Below, one piece after another: positions 27,170 through 36,262 of a stretch of 64,000 nucleotides of DNA. A program made the position numbers and the translations under genes. How positions within the stretch are numbered: the first letter of the stretch is position 1; every line of letters starts with the position of its first letter. This stretch comes from Saccharopolyspora gregorii (GTDB taxonomy: Bacteria; Actinomycetota; Actinomycetes; Mycobacteriales; Pseudonocardiaceae), in contig NZ_CP059556.1 of the NCBI RefSeq assembly GCF_024734405.1, forward strand, positions 4,960,001 to 5,024,000, read 5' to 3'. The notes beneath the pieces are model-generated. The model saw only the letters and a list, made by a program, of their open reading frames with translations. It made no database searches and was not told where the DNA came from.

Positions 27170-28549
27170 ATGCCGCGGATGGACGTCGCACGCCCGGAGG
27201 GACCACCGGGACTGATCGCGGAGGGCATTGCCGGGGAGCCTCGGCTCCGGCGGTTGGTGGTGGGCCTTGATCCGCCCGAAGGGACGCCGCTGGACGACCG
27301 GGACCTGGCAAGGCTGCGAGACCCCCTAGCCGTCCTCGTCTTCCACCGTGGGCTCTACCCCGTGACGTTGCGTGAACTGCTGCACGCGCTGGACTCCGCG
27401 ACCGGTCCCCAGGCCATCCCCGTGCAGCGGACCTTCCTGACCGGTGAGGGCAGTCAGATCCCGTGGACGGCAGCGACCCGCGAGCTCGAGCGCCAGCTGC
27501 GGTGCACCGTCACCCGCGGCCCCGATCGGGAGCGCACGGATCTGCTGGTGACCACCTCACCGGACGCGGACTCCCCGACCGCCTTCCTGCAGGTTCTCGC
27601 CTGGGATGCCGACCGCCGGGTCTTCAACTACTACCTTCGCGTCGAAGGCACCGGCACCTGGACGTGGGCCGGGGACTCCGACCACGCCCTCACCCCGGCC
27701 ACGCGTGGGCGGGGACCATTCCTGGCGCACGTCAACGGTGGTCCGGTGATGCGCGAGCTGCGCGAGCCGTGGAACAACTGGCACTCCTCGCGGGCGGGAG
27801 TGCACGACGCCATCCCACCGGCGAGCCCTCTGCGCACCGACCCGCTGTGGCGGCGACCGCAGGCCGCTGACGTCTTCGAGAAGGTCACCAAGCGCTGCGT
27901 CGAGCGGTGGACCGAAGCCCGACTCCAGCGGATCGTCGAGCGCGGCCGCATCGAGCACCCCGCTCGTCTCCTGCGCCACCTGTTCGACACGACCACGGTG
28001 AACCTGCGCACCACGGACACGGAGAGCGCCGCACTCGAGGACTCGACCGAGCTCGCGATGCCCCTGACGTTCTTGTTCAACCTGGAGGCGCTGGAACCCC
28101 TCTGCCAGGACCTCCCGGCGCGGGCCCCCCTGATTTCGGGCGGCCACTACCGGAGCGCACTCAGCCACCACCGGTCCCGGCTGGCAGATGACCGGGGGTG
28201 GGAACGGCTCGGCGATACGCACTTCGCCTTCCTGTTCCCCGAGCCCGCCCTGGAGGACAACGCGGTGGTGCGCCTTGCGGTGAGGGCGGGCCTGCTGACC
28301 GAGCGTTTCGCCGGATGCGCGTTGATGGTCGACTTCCCCAACCCGGTGTACTCACCGCGTCGCGCTGCCCTGCTGCACCACGCACCGGAGGCAGCGACCG
28401 TCGACGGGCACGGGTCGAACCTCCCGGAGTGCACGGCGCAGCGGATCGTCGAGGCAGCAGCCGAGCAAGGCAAGGAGAGCGGTCGTGGACTGCGTTCTTC
28501 GGAGCGAACCGGCTGGGTTCACTCGCCGTCTCCGCGTACGGTCGGCTGA
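27170..28549 (+). CDS. Unrecognised 459-residue protein near the lysin genes
   Basis: From ATG 27170 the composition is clearly coding. No transmembrane segment or signal peptide. Residues 130-220 contain a beta-rich block (FLQVLAWDADRRVFNYYLRV, GTWTWAGDS) and residues 225-460 are helical. Tryptophan and arginine are abundant. I do not recognise a family or a catalytic motif. It follows the LysM gene on the same strand, so it may belong to that accessory set. The last 15 residues (SSERTGWVHSPSPRTVG) may be read-through into a remnant of another gene whose frame runs on beneath it. Confidence 0.75.
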   Translation: MPRMDVARPEGPPGLIAEGIAGEPRLRRLVVGLDPPEGTPLDDRDLARLRDPLAVLVFHRGLYPVTLRELLHALDSATGPQAIPVQRTFLTGEGSQIPWTAATRELERQLRCTVTRGPDRERTDLLVTTSPDADSPTAFLQVLAWDADRRVFNYYLRVEGTGTWTWAGDSDHALTPATRGRGPFLAHVNGGPVMRELREPWNNWHSSRAGVHDAIPPASPLRTDPLWRRPQAADVFEKVTKRCVERWTEARLQRIVERGRIEHPARLLRHLFDTTTVNLRTTDTESAALEDSTELAMPLTFLFNLEALEPLCQDLPARAPLISGGHYRSALSHHRSRLADDRGWERLGDTHFAFLFPEPALEDNAVVRLAVRAGLLTERFAGCALMVDFPNPVYSPRRAALLHHAPEAATVDGHGSNLPECTAQRIVEAAAEQGKESGRGLRSSERTGWVHSPSPRTVG

Positions 28550-28845
28550 GTCACCCTGAAACCGACTCGTTGGCGGGCTCATTGCTCGGCTCATTGTCAC
28601 CGACCGACACGAAAGTTCGAGCTCTGGTCATCTCAGACCTGGCGCTGTCGGCTGCCCGGCACTTGGATCTTGATAGGGCGAGCGGACTAGTGGACGAAGC
28701 ACTCCCGCTAGCGACGCGCCATGAGGCATCGCTTGCCATCGACCGGCTGTTGGAGATCACGGAGACGCTCCCGCAGTCGACGACAGGAACGTCGGGCCAA
28801 CTGCGGCAGCGCATCACCGCGGAGCTGCTACCAGCTCAAGCTTGA
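28486..28845 (+). pseudogene. C-terminal remnant of a TPR-containing regulator
   Basis: In a frame different from the preceding gene, codons from about 28486 to the stop at 28845 read as helical repeats (SAARHLDLDRASGLVDEALPL, then EASLAIDRLLEITETL) of the kind that end helix-turn-helix/TPR regulators of actinobacteria. No start or DNA-binding domain precedes it, so it appears to be a truncated relic, probably cut by insertion of the upstream genes. Confidence 0.4.
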
Positions 28846-29153
28846 GTCTCTTCGTCGAGCCAGCTCAGGTAGGCATCGTGTCCCGAGACGATCGGCGTAA
28901 CGATGATCTCGGGAACGTCATACGTGTGGTGCTTCTTGATGTGTTCGATCAGGAACTCGACGCGGGCCGATGAGGTCTTCACCTGCAGCTGCCACTCGGG
29001 GTCGTCCTGAACAGCCCCATCCCACTTGTAGAAGCTCCGGATCGGCACGACCTGGACGCACGCACCCCCGCGAGCATCGACGATGCTCCGAGCGAGCGTA
29101 GCTGCGGCCTCTTCGGAGTCTGTTGTCGTCACGACTTGCGCGTAGTCAGCCAT
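28836..29153 (-). CDS. cutA: CutA1-family divalent ion tolerance protein
   Basis: 105 residues from ATG 29153, the usual CutA length; the frame is open for 10 more codons but those are not conserved. Family signatures: VVTTTDSEEAAATLARSIV near the N-terminus, YKWDGAVQDDPEWQLQVKT in the middle and YDVPEIIVTPI near the end. CutA forms trimers that bind divalent metals; its physiological role is not settled. It overlaps the end of the regulator remnant tail to tail. Confidence 0.93.
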   Translation of the reverse strand: MADYAQVVTTTDSEEAAATLARSIVDARGGACVQVVPIRSFYKWDGAVQDDPEWQLQVKTSSARVEFLIEHIKKHHTYDVPEIIVTPIVSGHDAYLSWLDEETQA

Positions 29154-29407
29154 GCCTCGCAGGGTATCCAGCACCGCGGACATCTGGTCGGATGCCCGGT
29201 CGCGGTTCGGCGATCATGGAGGGCAGGCGGCGGTCGGACGGGTGCTCAGTGGCGGTGGACGCGCTGGTGGAGGCCACTGATGGTGGGTATGCGGTGATGG
29301 ACGCGTCGGGAGCGGTCGGCGATGTCCGGGACATCGACTGCCCGCGGCAGCATTCGGCGAGCATCCTCGACTGCCTCACTGGGCTTCAGCGCACTTCCCG
29401 GGCGGAC

Positions 29408-30313
29408 CTAGATCCGATCGCCGAGCGAGAGCCGTCGATGAGCGTCCCGGGCGCGCTCGTCGGCGAGCGATGCGCCGTAGCGGCGCAGCATCTGCGGCGA
29501 GCGCCAGCCCATGAGCCTCATCAGGTCGGACTCATTACCACCGGCGGCAAGCCACTCGTGTGCGTTGGTGTGGCGGAACTGGTGGGCGTGCAGGTTGGCG
29601 AGCGGAGGATCGAGTGCCCGGCCACGGCGGCGGAGCATGATCTTGATGCCGTTGGAAGCGAGCGGCCCGCGGTTCTTCTCACCGAGCCAGAGCTGGGACG
29701 ACTTGGCGAACTTCTCGCGACTGCGCACGCGGAGGTAGCGCGACAGCGCGAGTGACGTGTTGGAGCCGATCGGCAACATCCGGGGCCGGCTGCCCTTGCC
29801 GAGCACGAGCACCTGGTCCTGTTCCAAGTCGAGGTCGTCGACCTTGAGGCCGGTGATCTCCGCCAGGCGACCGCCGGTGTCGATGAGCAGCCGGATGATC
29901 GCGGCGTCGCGGCGACTCATCAGATCCTTGCCGTCGCACTGCTTGAGCAGCGCCTTGACCGTCGCCAACGGAACTACTGGTACCGGAACCTCGGGAACGT
30001 GCGGGGGCTTCATCCGTTGCATCGGCGAGACAGTGATCTCGTCCTCGTCGACCAAGAAGTGGAACCACTGCTGCAAGGCGCGGAATCGGCCGTTGGCGGT
30101 CGCGGGTTTGCGGGTCTCCAGCAGTTCCGTGATCCAGTCACCGACGTCGGCGCGAGTGACCGCAGCGACGTCGCCGAGGCGGTCTTGCGTCGCAAGCCAG
30201 TCGGCGAACCGGGTCGCCGTCGAGACGTAGAGCTCGATGGTCTTGGAGGACTTGTTCTCGCACTTCAGCGCCTTGCCGTAGTCCCGGATCAGGCCGTCCC
30301 ACTGCTCCTGCAC
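29408..30313 (-). CDS. Tyrosine recombinase / integrase
   Basis: 301 residues from ATG 30313. N-terminal SAM-like DNA-binding helices (residues 1-90) and a C-terminal catalytic domain with R149 (DTGGRLAEI), K173 (GKGSRP), H244-x-x-R247 (HQFRHTN), W270 in the His/Trp position and the nucleophile Y279 (RRYG). All catalytic positions are intact. It lies 80 bases beyond the 3' end of tRNA-Val, the usual place of an integrase beside its attachment site. The size and SAM domain also fit XerC/D-like recombinases, but the tRNA context favours an integrative element. Confidence 0.93.
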   Translation of the reverse strand: MQEQWDGLIRDYGKALKCENKSSKTIELYVSTATRFADWLATQDRLGDVAAVTRADVGDWITELLETRKPATANGRFRALQQWFHFLVDEDEITVSPMQRMKPPHVPEVPVPVVPLATVKALLKQCDGKDLMSRRDAAIIRLLIDTGGRLAEITGLKVDDLDLEQDQVLVLGKGSRPRMLPIGSNTSLALSRYLRVRSREKFAKSSQLWLGEKNRGPLASNGIKIMLRRRGRALDPPLANLHAHQFRHTNAHEWLAAGGNESDLMRLMGWRSPQMLRRYGASLADERARDAHRRLSLGDRI

Positions 30314-30392
30314 GGGTCATAATTGAGGGCTCGCTGCGCAAGCGGAGCACCCCTCGACGGAAACCCCGTTTTCGCTGGTCAGTCGACCAAGG

Positions 30393-30464
30393 TGGGCGCA
30401 GCTGGGTTCGAACCAGCGACCCCTTGCTTGTAAGGCAAGTGCTCTTCCGCTGAGCTATGCGCCC
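30393..30464 (-). tRNA. tRNA-Val (UAC anticodon)
   Basis: 72-nt cloverleaf: acceptor stem GGGCGCA/TGCGCCC, D-arm GCTC...GAGC, anticodon stem CTTGC/GCAAG with loop CTTACAA (anticodon TAC), T-stem GCTGG/CCAGC with TTCGAAC. Discriminator base A. CCA is not fully encoded. Confidence 0.95.
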
Positions 30465-30533
30465 CGGGCGCGGCCGTCCGAAGATCGGCCGCGCTTCGGC
30501 CGGATCACTGTACCGACCGGGAACCGCCGGGCC

Positions 30534-30998
30534 TCACGCGGCCAGTTCGGCCAGCGCCTTCTTCCAGACGTTCTGGTCGCGGGCCTCGCCGGGCTGGTTG
30601 ACCTCGGCGAAGCGGACCTTGCCGTCCTTGTCGATGAGGAAGGTGCCGCGCAGCGCCATGCCCGCCGGTTCGTGGAACACGCCGTAGGCCTTGGCGACCT
30701 CGCCGTGCGGCCAGAAGTCCGACAGCAGCGGGAAGGTGTAGCCCTGCTGCTCCGACCACGCCTTCAGCGCGAACGGGGTGTCCACCGAGACGCCCAGCAC
30801 CTGCACCTGGTCGTTCTGGAAGTCGGCCAGGTCGTCGCGGACCTGGCACAGCTCGCCCTGGCAGACCCCGCTGAACGCGAAGGGGTAGAACACCAGCAGC
30901 ACGTTCTTGTCGCCCTTGAAGCCGGACAGGGAGACCTGCTCCTTGTTGTAGTCCGGCAGCGTGAAGTCCGGAGCATCGGCGCCGACCTCGACCGTCAT
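30534..30998 (-). CDS. ahpE: AhpE-type peroxiredoxin
   Basis: 154 residues from ATG 30998, the size of mycobacterial AhpE. Reduces peroxides and peroxynitrite through a peroxidatic cysteine. The motif is FYPFAFSGVCQGELC: the first Cys with the preceding Phe/Pro context is the catalytic one, and the second follows at the AhpE-typical distance. The resolving partner is usually mycoredoxin or mycothiol, in line with an actinomycete. Neighbouring genes are DUF3052 and aceE, the same order as in related genomes. Confidence 0.95.
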   Translation of the reverse strand: MTVEVGADAPDFTLPDYNKEQVSLSGFKGDKNVLLVFYPFAFSGVCQGELCQVRDDLADFQNDQVQVLGVSVDTPFALKAWSEQQGYTFPLLSDFWPHGEVAKAYGVFHEPAGMALRGTFLIDKDGKVRFAEVNQPGEARDQNVWKKALAELAA

Positions 30999-31136
30999 GC
31001 GCGCACCCTTCTGTTCGGCCTGTGCACGTACGCCGCCGAACCTACACCGATCACGCACACCTGGGCACCGGCGGCAGGTCGCCACCGGTGCCCAGGTGGT
31101 GGGTACGGCGATCCGCTCGGCGCTGGGCCGAACTCG

Positions 31137-31571
31137 TCAGCGCTTGGACTTGGCCTTGCGGTAAGCGAGCCTGGTACCCATCCAGGCTTCCCCCAGACTC
31201 GCGTTCGAGGTCTGGGCCAGGTTGGACGTGGACGCTGCCTCAGCGATGTCACTGGGTTCCACGTAGCCGTCCCGACCGGTCTTCGGCGTCAGCACCCAGA
31301 TCACCCCCTCGTCGGCAAGAGGCGTCATCACGTCGAGGAGCGTGTCCGTCAGGTCACCGTCATCGTCCCGCCACCACAGCAGCACGACGTCGACGACCTC
31401 GTCGGCATCCTCATCGAGCAGTTCGCTCCCGCAACGCTCCTCGATCGCGGCACGAACGGCGTCGTCGACGTCCTCGTCCCAACCGATCTCCTGAACGACC
31501 ATCTCCGGCTCGATGTCGAGCCTGTCGGCGACGTCGACCTCGCTCTTGCCGGCGTCTCCCGCGGCGACCAC
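31137..31571 (-). CDS. DUF3052 family protein
   Basis: 144 residues from GTG 31571. Conserved actinobacterial family of unknown function, found beside aceE. The sequence is highly acidic (WDEDVDDAV, LLDEDADEVVDVV) with the conserved VVLLWWRDDDGDL and IWVLTPKTGR motifs. Divergent from aceE with a 291-base intergenic region. No membrane segments; role unknown. Confidence 0.93.
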   Translation of the reverse strand: MVAAGDAGKSEVDVADRLDIEPEMVVQEIGWDEDVDDAVRAAIEERCGSELLDEDADEVVDVVLLWWRDDDGDLTDTLLDVMTPLADEGVIWVLTPKTGRDGYVEPSDIAEAASTSNLAQTSNASLGEAWMGTRLAYRKAKSKR

Positions 31572-31862
31572 GGCGTTCTCACTCCTCCAATGCGGTGGTG
31601 CGGTGCCTCCACCGCACCCAGGTTGGGCAGATCTGGCCGATAGCGAACACTGCGAACCGCTTCCGGCGCAACTGCTGGGCGCACGACACGCCGGTATCCG
31701 GCGTGGAACTCGACTGTAGGCGCCCGCATCCAGGTCAGGCTAGAACGGTACCGCCAAGTAATGACCGCGGTGCACGCAGCGGCCGTGAAGATGGGGGACC
31801 ATGGGACGTGTCGGGCGTCACCCCAGCCCGCGACAAGCACCGCAAGCAGTCGAGGAGTTCCT

Positions 31863-34631
31863 TTGCCCGCGCACAGCAACGACGTCGGCGGCACCCCGCA
31901 ACGGGTGCGGGTCATCCGAGACGGTCTCGCCTCGCATCTCCCGGACATCGATCCGGAGGAGACCGAAGAATGGTTGCAGTCGTTCGACACGATGCTCGGT
32001 GAGCACGGCCAGCAGCGTGCCCGCTACCTGATGCTCCGCCTGCTGGAGCGCGCCCGCGAAGGCGGCGTCGGCGTTCCCGCCCTGACCAGCACCGACTACG
32101 TGAACACCATCGCCACCGACCAGGAACCGTGGTTCCCCGGCGATGAGGAGGTCGAACGGCGCTACCGCGCCTGGATGCGGTGGAACGCTGCGATGATGGT
32201 GCATCGTGCACAACGGCCCGGGATCGGCGTCGGCGGGCACATCTCCTCGTTCGCCTCGTCCGCCAGCCTCTACGAGGTCGGGTTCAACCACTTCTTCCGC
32301 GGCAAGGACCACCCCGGCGGGGGCGACCACCTCTACATCCAGGGCCACGCCTCCCCCGGCATCTACGCCCGCGCCTTCCTCGAAGGCAGGCTGACCACCG
32401 ACCAGCTCGACGGGTTCCGCCAGGAGCACTCGCACGCGGGCCCCGGTGGCGGGCTGCCGTCCTACCCGCACCCGCGGCTGATGCCGGACTTCTGGGAGTT
32501 CCCCACCGTGTCGATGGGCCTCGGCCCGATGAACGCGATCTTCCAGGCCCGGTTCGACCGCTACTTGCACGACCGCGGCATCAAGGACACCAGCCAGCAA
32601 CGCGTGTGGGCGTTCCTCGGCGACGGGGAGATGAACGAGCCCGAATCGCGCGGACTGCTGCACGTTGCGGCGAACGAAGGGCTGGACAACCTGACGTTCG
32701 TCGTGAACTGCAACTTGCAGCAGCTCGACGGGCCGGTGCGCGGCAACGGGAAGATCATCCAGGAGTTGGAGTCGTTCTTCCGCGGCGCGGGCTGGAACGT
32801 CATCAAGGTCGTGTGGGGCCGCGAGTGGGACTCGCTGCTGCACGCCGACCGGGACGGCGCGCTGGTCAACCTGATGAACACCACGCCCGACGGCGACTTC
32901 CAGACCTACAAGGCCAACGACGGCGCCTTCGTCCGCGAGCACTTCTTCGGCCGCGACCCGCGCACCAAGGACATGGTCAAGGACCTCACCGACGACGAGG
33001 TGTGGGCACTGCGCCGCGGCGGCCACGACTACCGGAAGGTCCACGCCGCCTACAAGGCCGCCACCGAGCACCACGGGCAGCCCACCGTCATCCTCGCCAA
33101 GACGATCAAGGGCTACGGGCTCGGCCCGCACTTCGAGGGCCGCAACGCCACGCACCAGATGAAGAAGATGACCTTGGACGACCTCAAGCTGTTCCGGGAC
33201 AGCCTGCGGATCCCGATCAGCGACGAGCAGCTCGAAGCCGACCCGTACCTGCCGCCCTACTACCACCCCGGCGAGGACGCTCCCGAGATCCAGTACCTGC
33301 GGGAACGCCGACAGCGGCTCGGCGGCTACCTGCCGGAGCGGCGGGTGAAGGCGAAGTCGCTCGTGCTGCCCGGCGACGACGTCTACGACGTGATCCGGCG
33401 CGGCTCCGGCAAGCAGGAGGTCGCCACCACGATGGCGTTCGTCCGGCTGCTCAAGGACCTCGCCAAGGACCCCGAGGTGGGACCGCGGATCGTGCCGATC
33501 ATCCCGGACGAGGCGCGGACCTTCGGGATGGACTCGATGTTCCCGTCGCAGAAGATCTACAACCCGAACGGGCAGTCCTACACGCCGGTCGACTACCGGC
33601 TGATGCTCGCCTACCGGGAGAGCGAACAGGGCCAGATCCTGCACGAAGGCATCAACGAGGCCGGGTCCAGCGCCTCGTTCACCGCCGCGGGCACCGCCTA
33701 CGCCACCCACGGCGAACCGATGATCCCGATCTACATCTTCTACTCGATGTTCGGGTTCCAGCGCACCGGCGACAGCCTGTGGGCCGCCGGGGACCAGATG
33801 GCGCGCGGGTTCCTGCTCGGCGCCACCGCCGGGCGCACCACGCTCACCGGGGAGGGCCTGCAGCACGCCGACGGGCATTCGCTGCTGCTGGCGGCGACGA
33901 ACCCCGCGGTGGTGTCCTACGACCCGGCGTGGGCGTTCGAGGTCGCGCACATCGTCAAGGACGGGCTGCGGCGGATGTACGGGCCGGACGCCGAGAACGT
34001 CTTCTACTACCTGACCGTCTACAACGAGCCGTACCGGCAGCCCGCCGAACCGGACGACGTGGACGTGGACGGGCTGCTGCGCGGGCTGTACCTGTTCCGC
34101 CGCGGCACCGGTGGCTCCGTCCCCGCGCAGGTGCTGGCCTCCGGGGTGGCGATGCCGGAGGCGCTGCGCGCGCAGCAGCTGCTCGCCGAGGAGTGGGACG
34201 TGCGGGCCGACGTGTGGTCGGCGACCTCGTGGACCGAGCTGCGCCGCGAGGCCGAGTCCGTCGACCGGCACAACCTGCTGCACCCCGACTCCGAGCCGAA
34301 GGTGCCGTACGTGACGCGCGCGCTGCTGGACACCGACGGGCCGGTGGTGGCGGTCAGCGACTGGATGCGGGCGGTGCCGGACCTGATCCGCTCGTGGGTG
34401 CCGGGCGACATGGTGAGCCTGGGCGCCGACGGGTTCGGCTTCTCCGACACCCGCCCGGCCGCGCGCCGGGTGTTCCTGGTGGACGCCGAGTCCACCGTGG
34501 TCGCCGTGCTCGCCGCGCTGGCCCGCCGCGGACTCGTCGACCGGTCCCGGGTCACCGAGGCCGCGCAGCGCTACCGGCTGGGCGATGTGCGAGCAGCAGG
34601 CCCCCAGACCTCCGACCCGGGTGACGCTTGA
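31863..34631 (+). CDS. aceE: Pyruvate dehydrogenase E1 component (homodimeric type)
   Basis: 922 residues. Decarboxylates pyruvate with thiamine diphosphate and passes the acetyl group to E2 to make acetyl-CoA. ThDP/Mg motif [14 protein letters not shown]; catalytic and transketolase-like segments such as [15 protein letters not shown] near the N-terminus and [25 protein letters not shown] in the pyrimidine domain. Start chosen at TTG 31863, because GAGGAG lies 5 bases before it and the homologous start is there; no ATG or GTG fits. It stands alone without E2/E3 genes, as is normal for this E1 type. Confidence 0.95.
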   Translation: MPAHSNDVGGTPQRVRVIRDGLASHLPDIDPEETEEWLQSFDTMLGEHGQQRARYLMLRLLERAREGGVGVPALTSTDYVNTIATDQEPWFPGDEEVERRYRAWMRWNAAMMVHRAQRPGIGVGGHISSFASSASLYEVGFNHFFRGKDHPGGGDHLYIQGHASPGIYARAFLEGRLTTDQLDGFRQEHSHAGPGGGLPSYPHPRLMPDFWEFPTVSMGLGPMNAIFQARFDRYLHDRGIKDTSQQRVWAFLGDGEMNEPESRGLLHVAANEGLDNLTFVVNCNLQQLDGPVRGNGKIIQELESFFRGAGWNVIKVVWGREWDSLLHADRDGALVNLMNTTPDGDFQTYKANDGAFVREHFFGRDPRTKDMVKDLTDDEVWALRRGGHDYRKVHAAYKAATEHHGQPTVILAKTIKGYGLGPHFEGRNATHQMKKMTLDDLKLFRDSLRIPISDEQLEADPYLPPYYHPGEDAPEIQYLRERRQRLGGYLPERRVKAKSLVLPGDDVYDVIRRGSGKQEVATTMAFVRLLKDLAKDPEVGPRIVPIIPDEARTFGMDSMFPSQKIYNPNGQSYTPVDYRLMLAYRESEQGQILHEGINEAGSSASFTAAGTAYATHGEPMIPIYIFYSMFGFQRTGDSLWAAGDQMARGFLLGATAGRTTLTGEGLQHADGHSLLLAATNPAVVSYDPAWAFEVAHIVKDGLRRMYGPDAENVFYYLTVYNEPYRQPAEPDDVDVDGLLRGLYLFRRGTGGSVPAQVLASGVAMPEALRAQQLLAEEWDVRADVWSATSWTELRREAESVDRHNLLHPDSEPKVPYVTRALLDTDGPVVAVSDWMRAVPDLIRSWVPGDMVSLGADGFGFSDTRPAARRVFLVDAESTVVAVLAALARRGLVDRSRVTEAAQRYRLGDVRAAGPQTSDPGDA

Positions 34632-34703
34632 CGGGCCATCCGCTCAGCTTCGCGCTGACCGGAGAACGACCCGACCCGCTGGGCGAGGTGAGCAGTGGCA
34701 GCT

Positions 34704-34738
34704 GAACGGGCCGTCCCCGCCGCGGGGACGGCTCGTTC
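34704..34738. terminator. Bidirectional terminator between aceE and pnuC
   Basis: 15-bp stem GAACGGGCCGTCCCC / GGGGACGGCTCGTTC (one G-T pair), 5-base loop, in the gap between convergent genes. Confidence 0.75.
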
Positions 34739-34744
34739 GGCGTT

Positions 34745-35383
34745 TCAGACTCGGGCGGGGGCCAGCTGCTGCGACTTGGCGGTGCGGTTCCAGCTCCACC
34801 AGCCGTGCACCACCAGCGCGGCGAACACTACGTAGATCGCGGCGCTGAAGTGCAGCCCGGACGCCAGCTGCAACGGCACCCCGACCGCGTCCACGGCCAG
34901 CCACACCAGCCAGAACTCGACCAGACCGCGGCCCTGCGCCCAGAACGCGACCGCGGTACCGACGAAGATCCAGGCGTCCGGCCACGGCGCCCAGGAAGCG
35001 TCCAGCGCCGTCAGCAGCAGCGCGAACCCGGTGGTGGCCGCCGCCAGCACGCCCAGCAGCACCAGCCGCTCGCGCGCGGTCCCCTTGCGCACCGCCACCC
35101 CGTACACCGGGTCGCTGCGGCGGCTCCACGCCCACCAGCCGTACACCGAGATCAGCAGGATCACGATCTGCCGGACGGCCAGCCCGCCGAGCTGCGCCGA
35201 CGCGTACACCGCGAACAGCAGCACCGTCGCCGTCACCTGCACCGGCCAGGTCGCCAAGGTGCGGCGCTGCGCCAGGAAGACCACGGCGAGCGCGCACAGC
35301 TGCCCCACCAGCTCCGCCCAGGAGATCTGCTGGCCCAGCACGGTGATCCCGTTGCCGAGCAACCATTCCGCCGCAGCGCGCAC
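34745..35383 (-). CDS. pnuC: PnuC-family nicotinamide riboside transporter
   Basis: 212 residues from GTG 35383, chosen because GGAGGAG lies 6 bases upstream; the frame is open further but that part is disordered Pro/Arg-rich sequence. Seven membrane segments. Family features: the aromatic-rich VYGWWAW segment and AWIFVGTAVAFWAQGRGLVE / FWLVWLAVDAVGVPL. PnuC proteins take up nicotinamide riboside, trapped afterwards by phosphorylation. No nadR-like kinase is adjacent in this window. Confidence 0.9.
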   Translation of the reverse strand: MRAAAEWLLGNGITVLGQQISWAELVGQLCALAVVFLAQRRTLATWPVQVTATVLLFAVYASAQLGGLAVRQIVILLISVYGWWAWSRRSDPVYGVAVRKGTARERLVLLGVLAAATTGFALLLTALDASWAPWPDAWIFVGTAVAFWAQGRGLVEFWLVWLAVDAVGVPLQLASGLHFSAAIYVVFAALVVHGWWSWNRTAKSQQLAPARV

Positions 35384-35817
35384 AACCCACTCCTCCCAGC
35401 CGGTCCTGGCGCCGGGGATGGTCGGGAACGCGACGGGCGCCGGTGCCGCGGACGGCGACCGGTTCCGGTCAGGTACCCGTGCGCCGCCTCCCATCCGGAC
35501 TGTCACCGTCGGTTCCGGAGTTCCACCGGATCGGCCGGGCTCCCCGGGCCGGGTTCGGCCGGGAGGCGCCGGTTCGCGGACTGTCACCGCCGGTTCGGAA
35601 TCTCACCGAGCCCCGGAGCGCACGACTTCTCGTACTCCTGCCAACATCGTCGACCGCGGGAGTTGTTCCGTCGCCAACTGGTGGCTCGGATCACACCACG
35701 GGTGAGTCGTCGCTCAAGTGATCGAACAGACGTGCGTCGCGGGGTACAGTGGCGATCTCCGGTTGAACGGATCTCATCGGCCGGGCGGCGAGCGCTCGAC
35801 GCGAAGGGGGTGGCGGG
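35384..35817. other. Intergenic stretch upstream of pnuC
   Basis: No gene. It contains two imperfect copies, 81 bp apart, of a segment starting GGACTGTCACCG (see the repeat entry). On the + strand it leads into the DUF3263 gene. Confidence 0.5.
35497..35600. repeat. Two imperfect direct repeats upstream of pnuC
   Basis: GGACTGTCACCGTCGGTTCC at 35497 and GGACTGTCACCGCCGGTTCG at 35578 differ at two positions. They lie 115-215 bases upstream of the pnuC start and could be regulator half-sites or parts of an RNA element. Confidence 0.5.
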
Positions 35818-36054
35818 GTGAACGACGTCGATCAGGCGATCCTGGCGTTCGAGAGCGAGTTCTGGCGCTACCCGGGCAGCAAGGACCGCGTCATCCAGGA
35901 GCGGTTCGGCCTCTCGCCGACGCGCTACTACCAGCGGCTCAACCGGTTGCTGGACGAGCCGGAGGCGCTGGCCCAGCAGCCGGTCCTGGTGAAGCGATTA
36001 TTGCGGATGCGGGCCGAACGCTCCGATCGTCGAGCGGCGGCCCCCCGGCGCTGA
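35818..36054 (+). CDS. DUF3263 family protein
   Basis: 78 residues from GTG 35818, in the actinobacterial DUF3263 family. Core motif AILAFESEFWRYPGSKD then RFGLSPTRYYQRLNRLL, a helix-turn-helix-like layout that suggests nucleic acid contact; the tail is basic (RLLRMRAERSDRRAA). Function unknown. Confidence 0.9.
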   Translation: MNDVDQAILAFESEFWRYPGSKDRVIQERFGLSPTRYYQRLNRLLDEPEALAQQPVLVKRLLRMRAERSDRRAAAPRR

Positions 36055-36262
36055 CCTCCGCCGAGTTCGACCGCCCACGGCCCGCCCCTCGGCTCCGGGC
36101 GCGGGGAACTCGGGCAGCAGAACCGCGGCGGCTTCCTCCCGGAGACCCGGTCTCGGGCACTCCGGCGACTCCCTCCCCGGGGAACCGGCGAAGCACCACC
36201 GCGCGCGGGGACGAGCCGTGCGGTTCCGCCCCCACCCAGGCGATGAGCGGCCGAGCGGTGGC

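Noticed and set aside
24152-30392. Second attachment site for the integrase
   Set aside because: No copy of the tRNA-Val 3' end was seen on the far side of the lysin genes, so element limits are not called.
31818-34283. Long minus-strand frame opposite aceE
   Set aside because: Antisense shadow; aceE has full family motifs and length.
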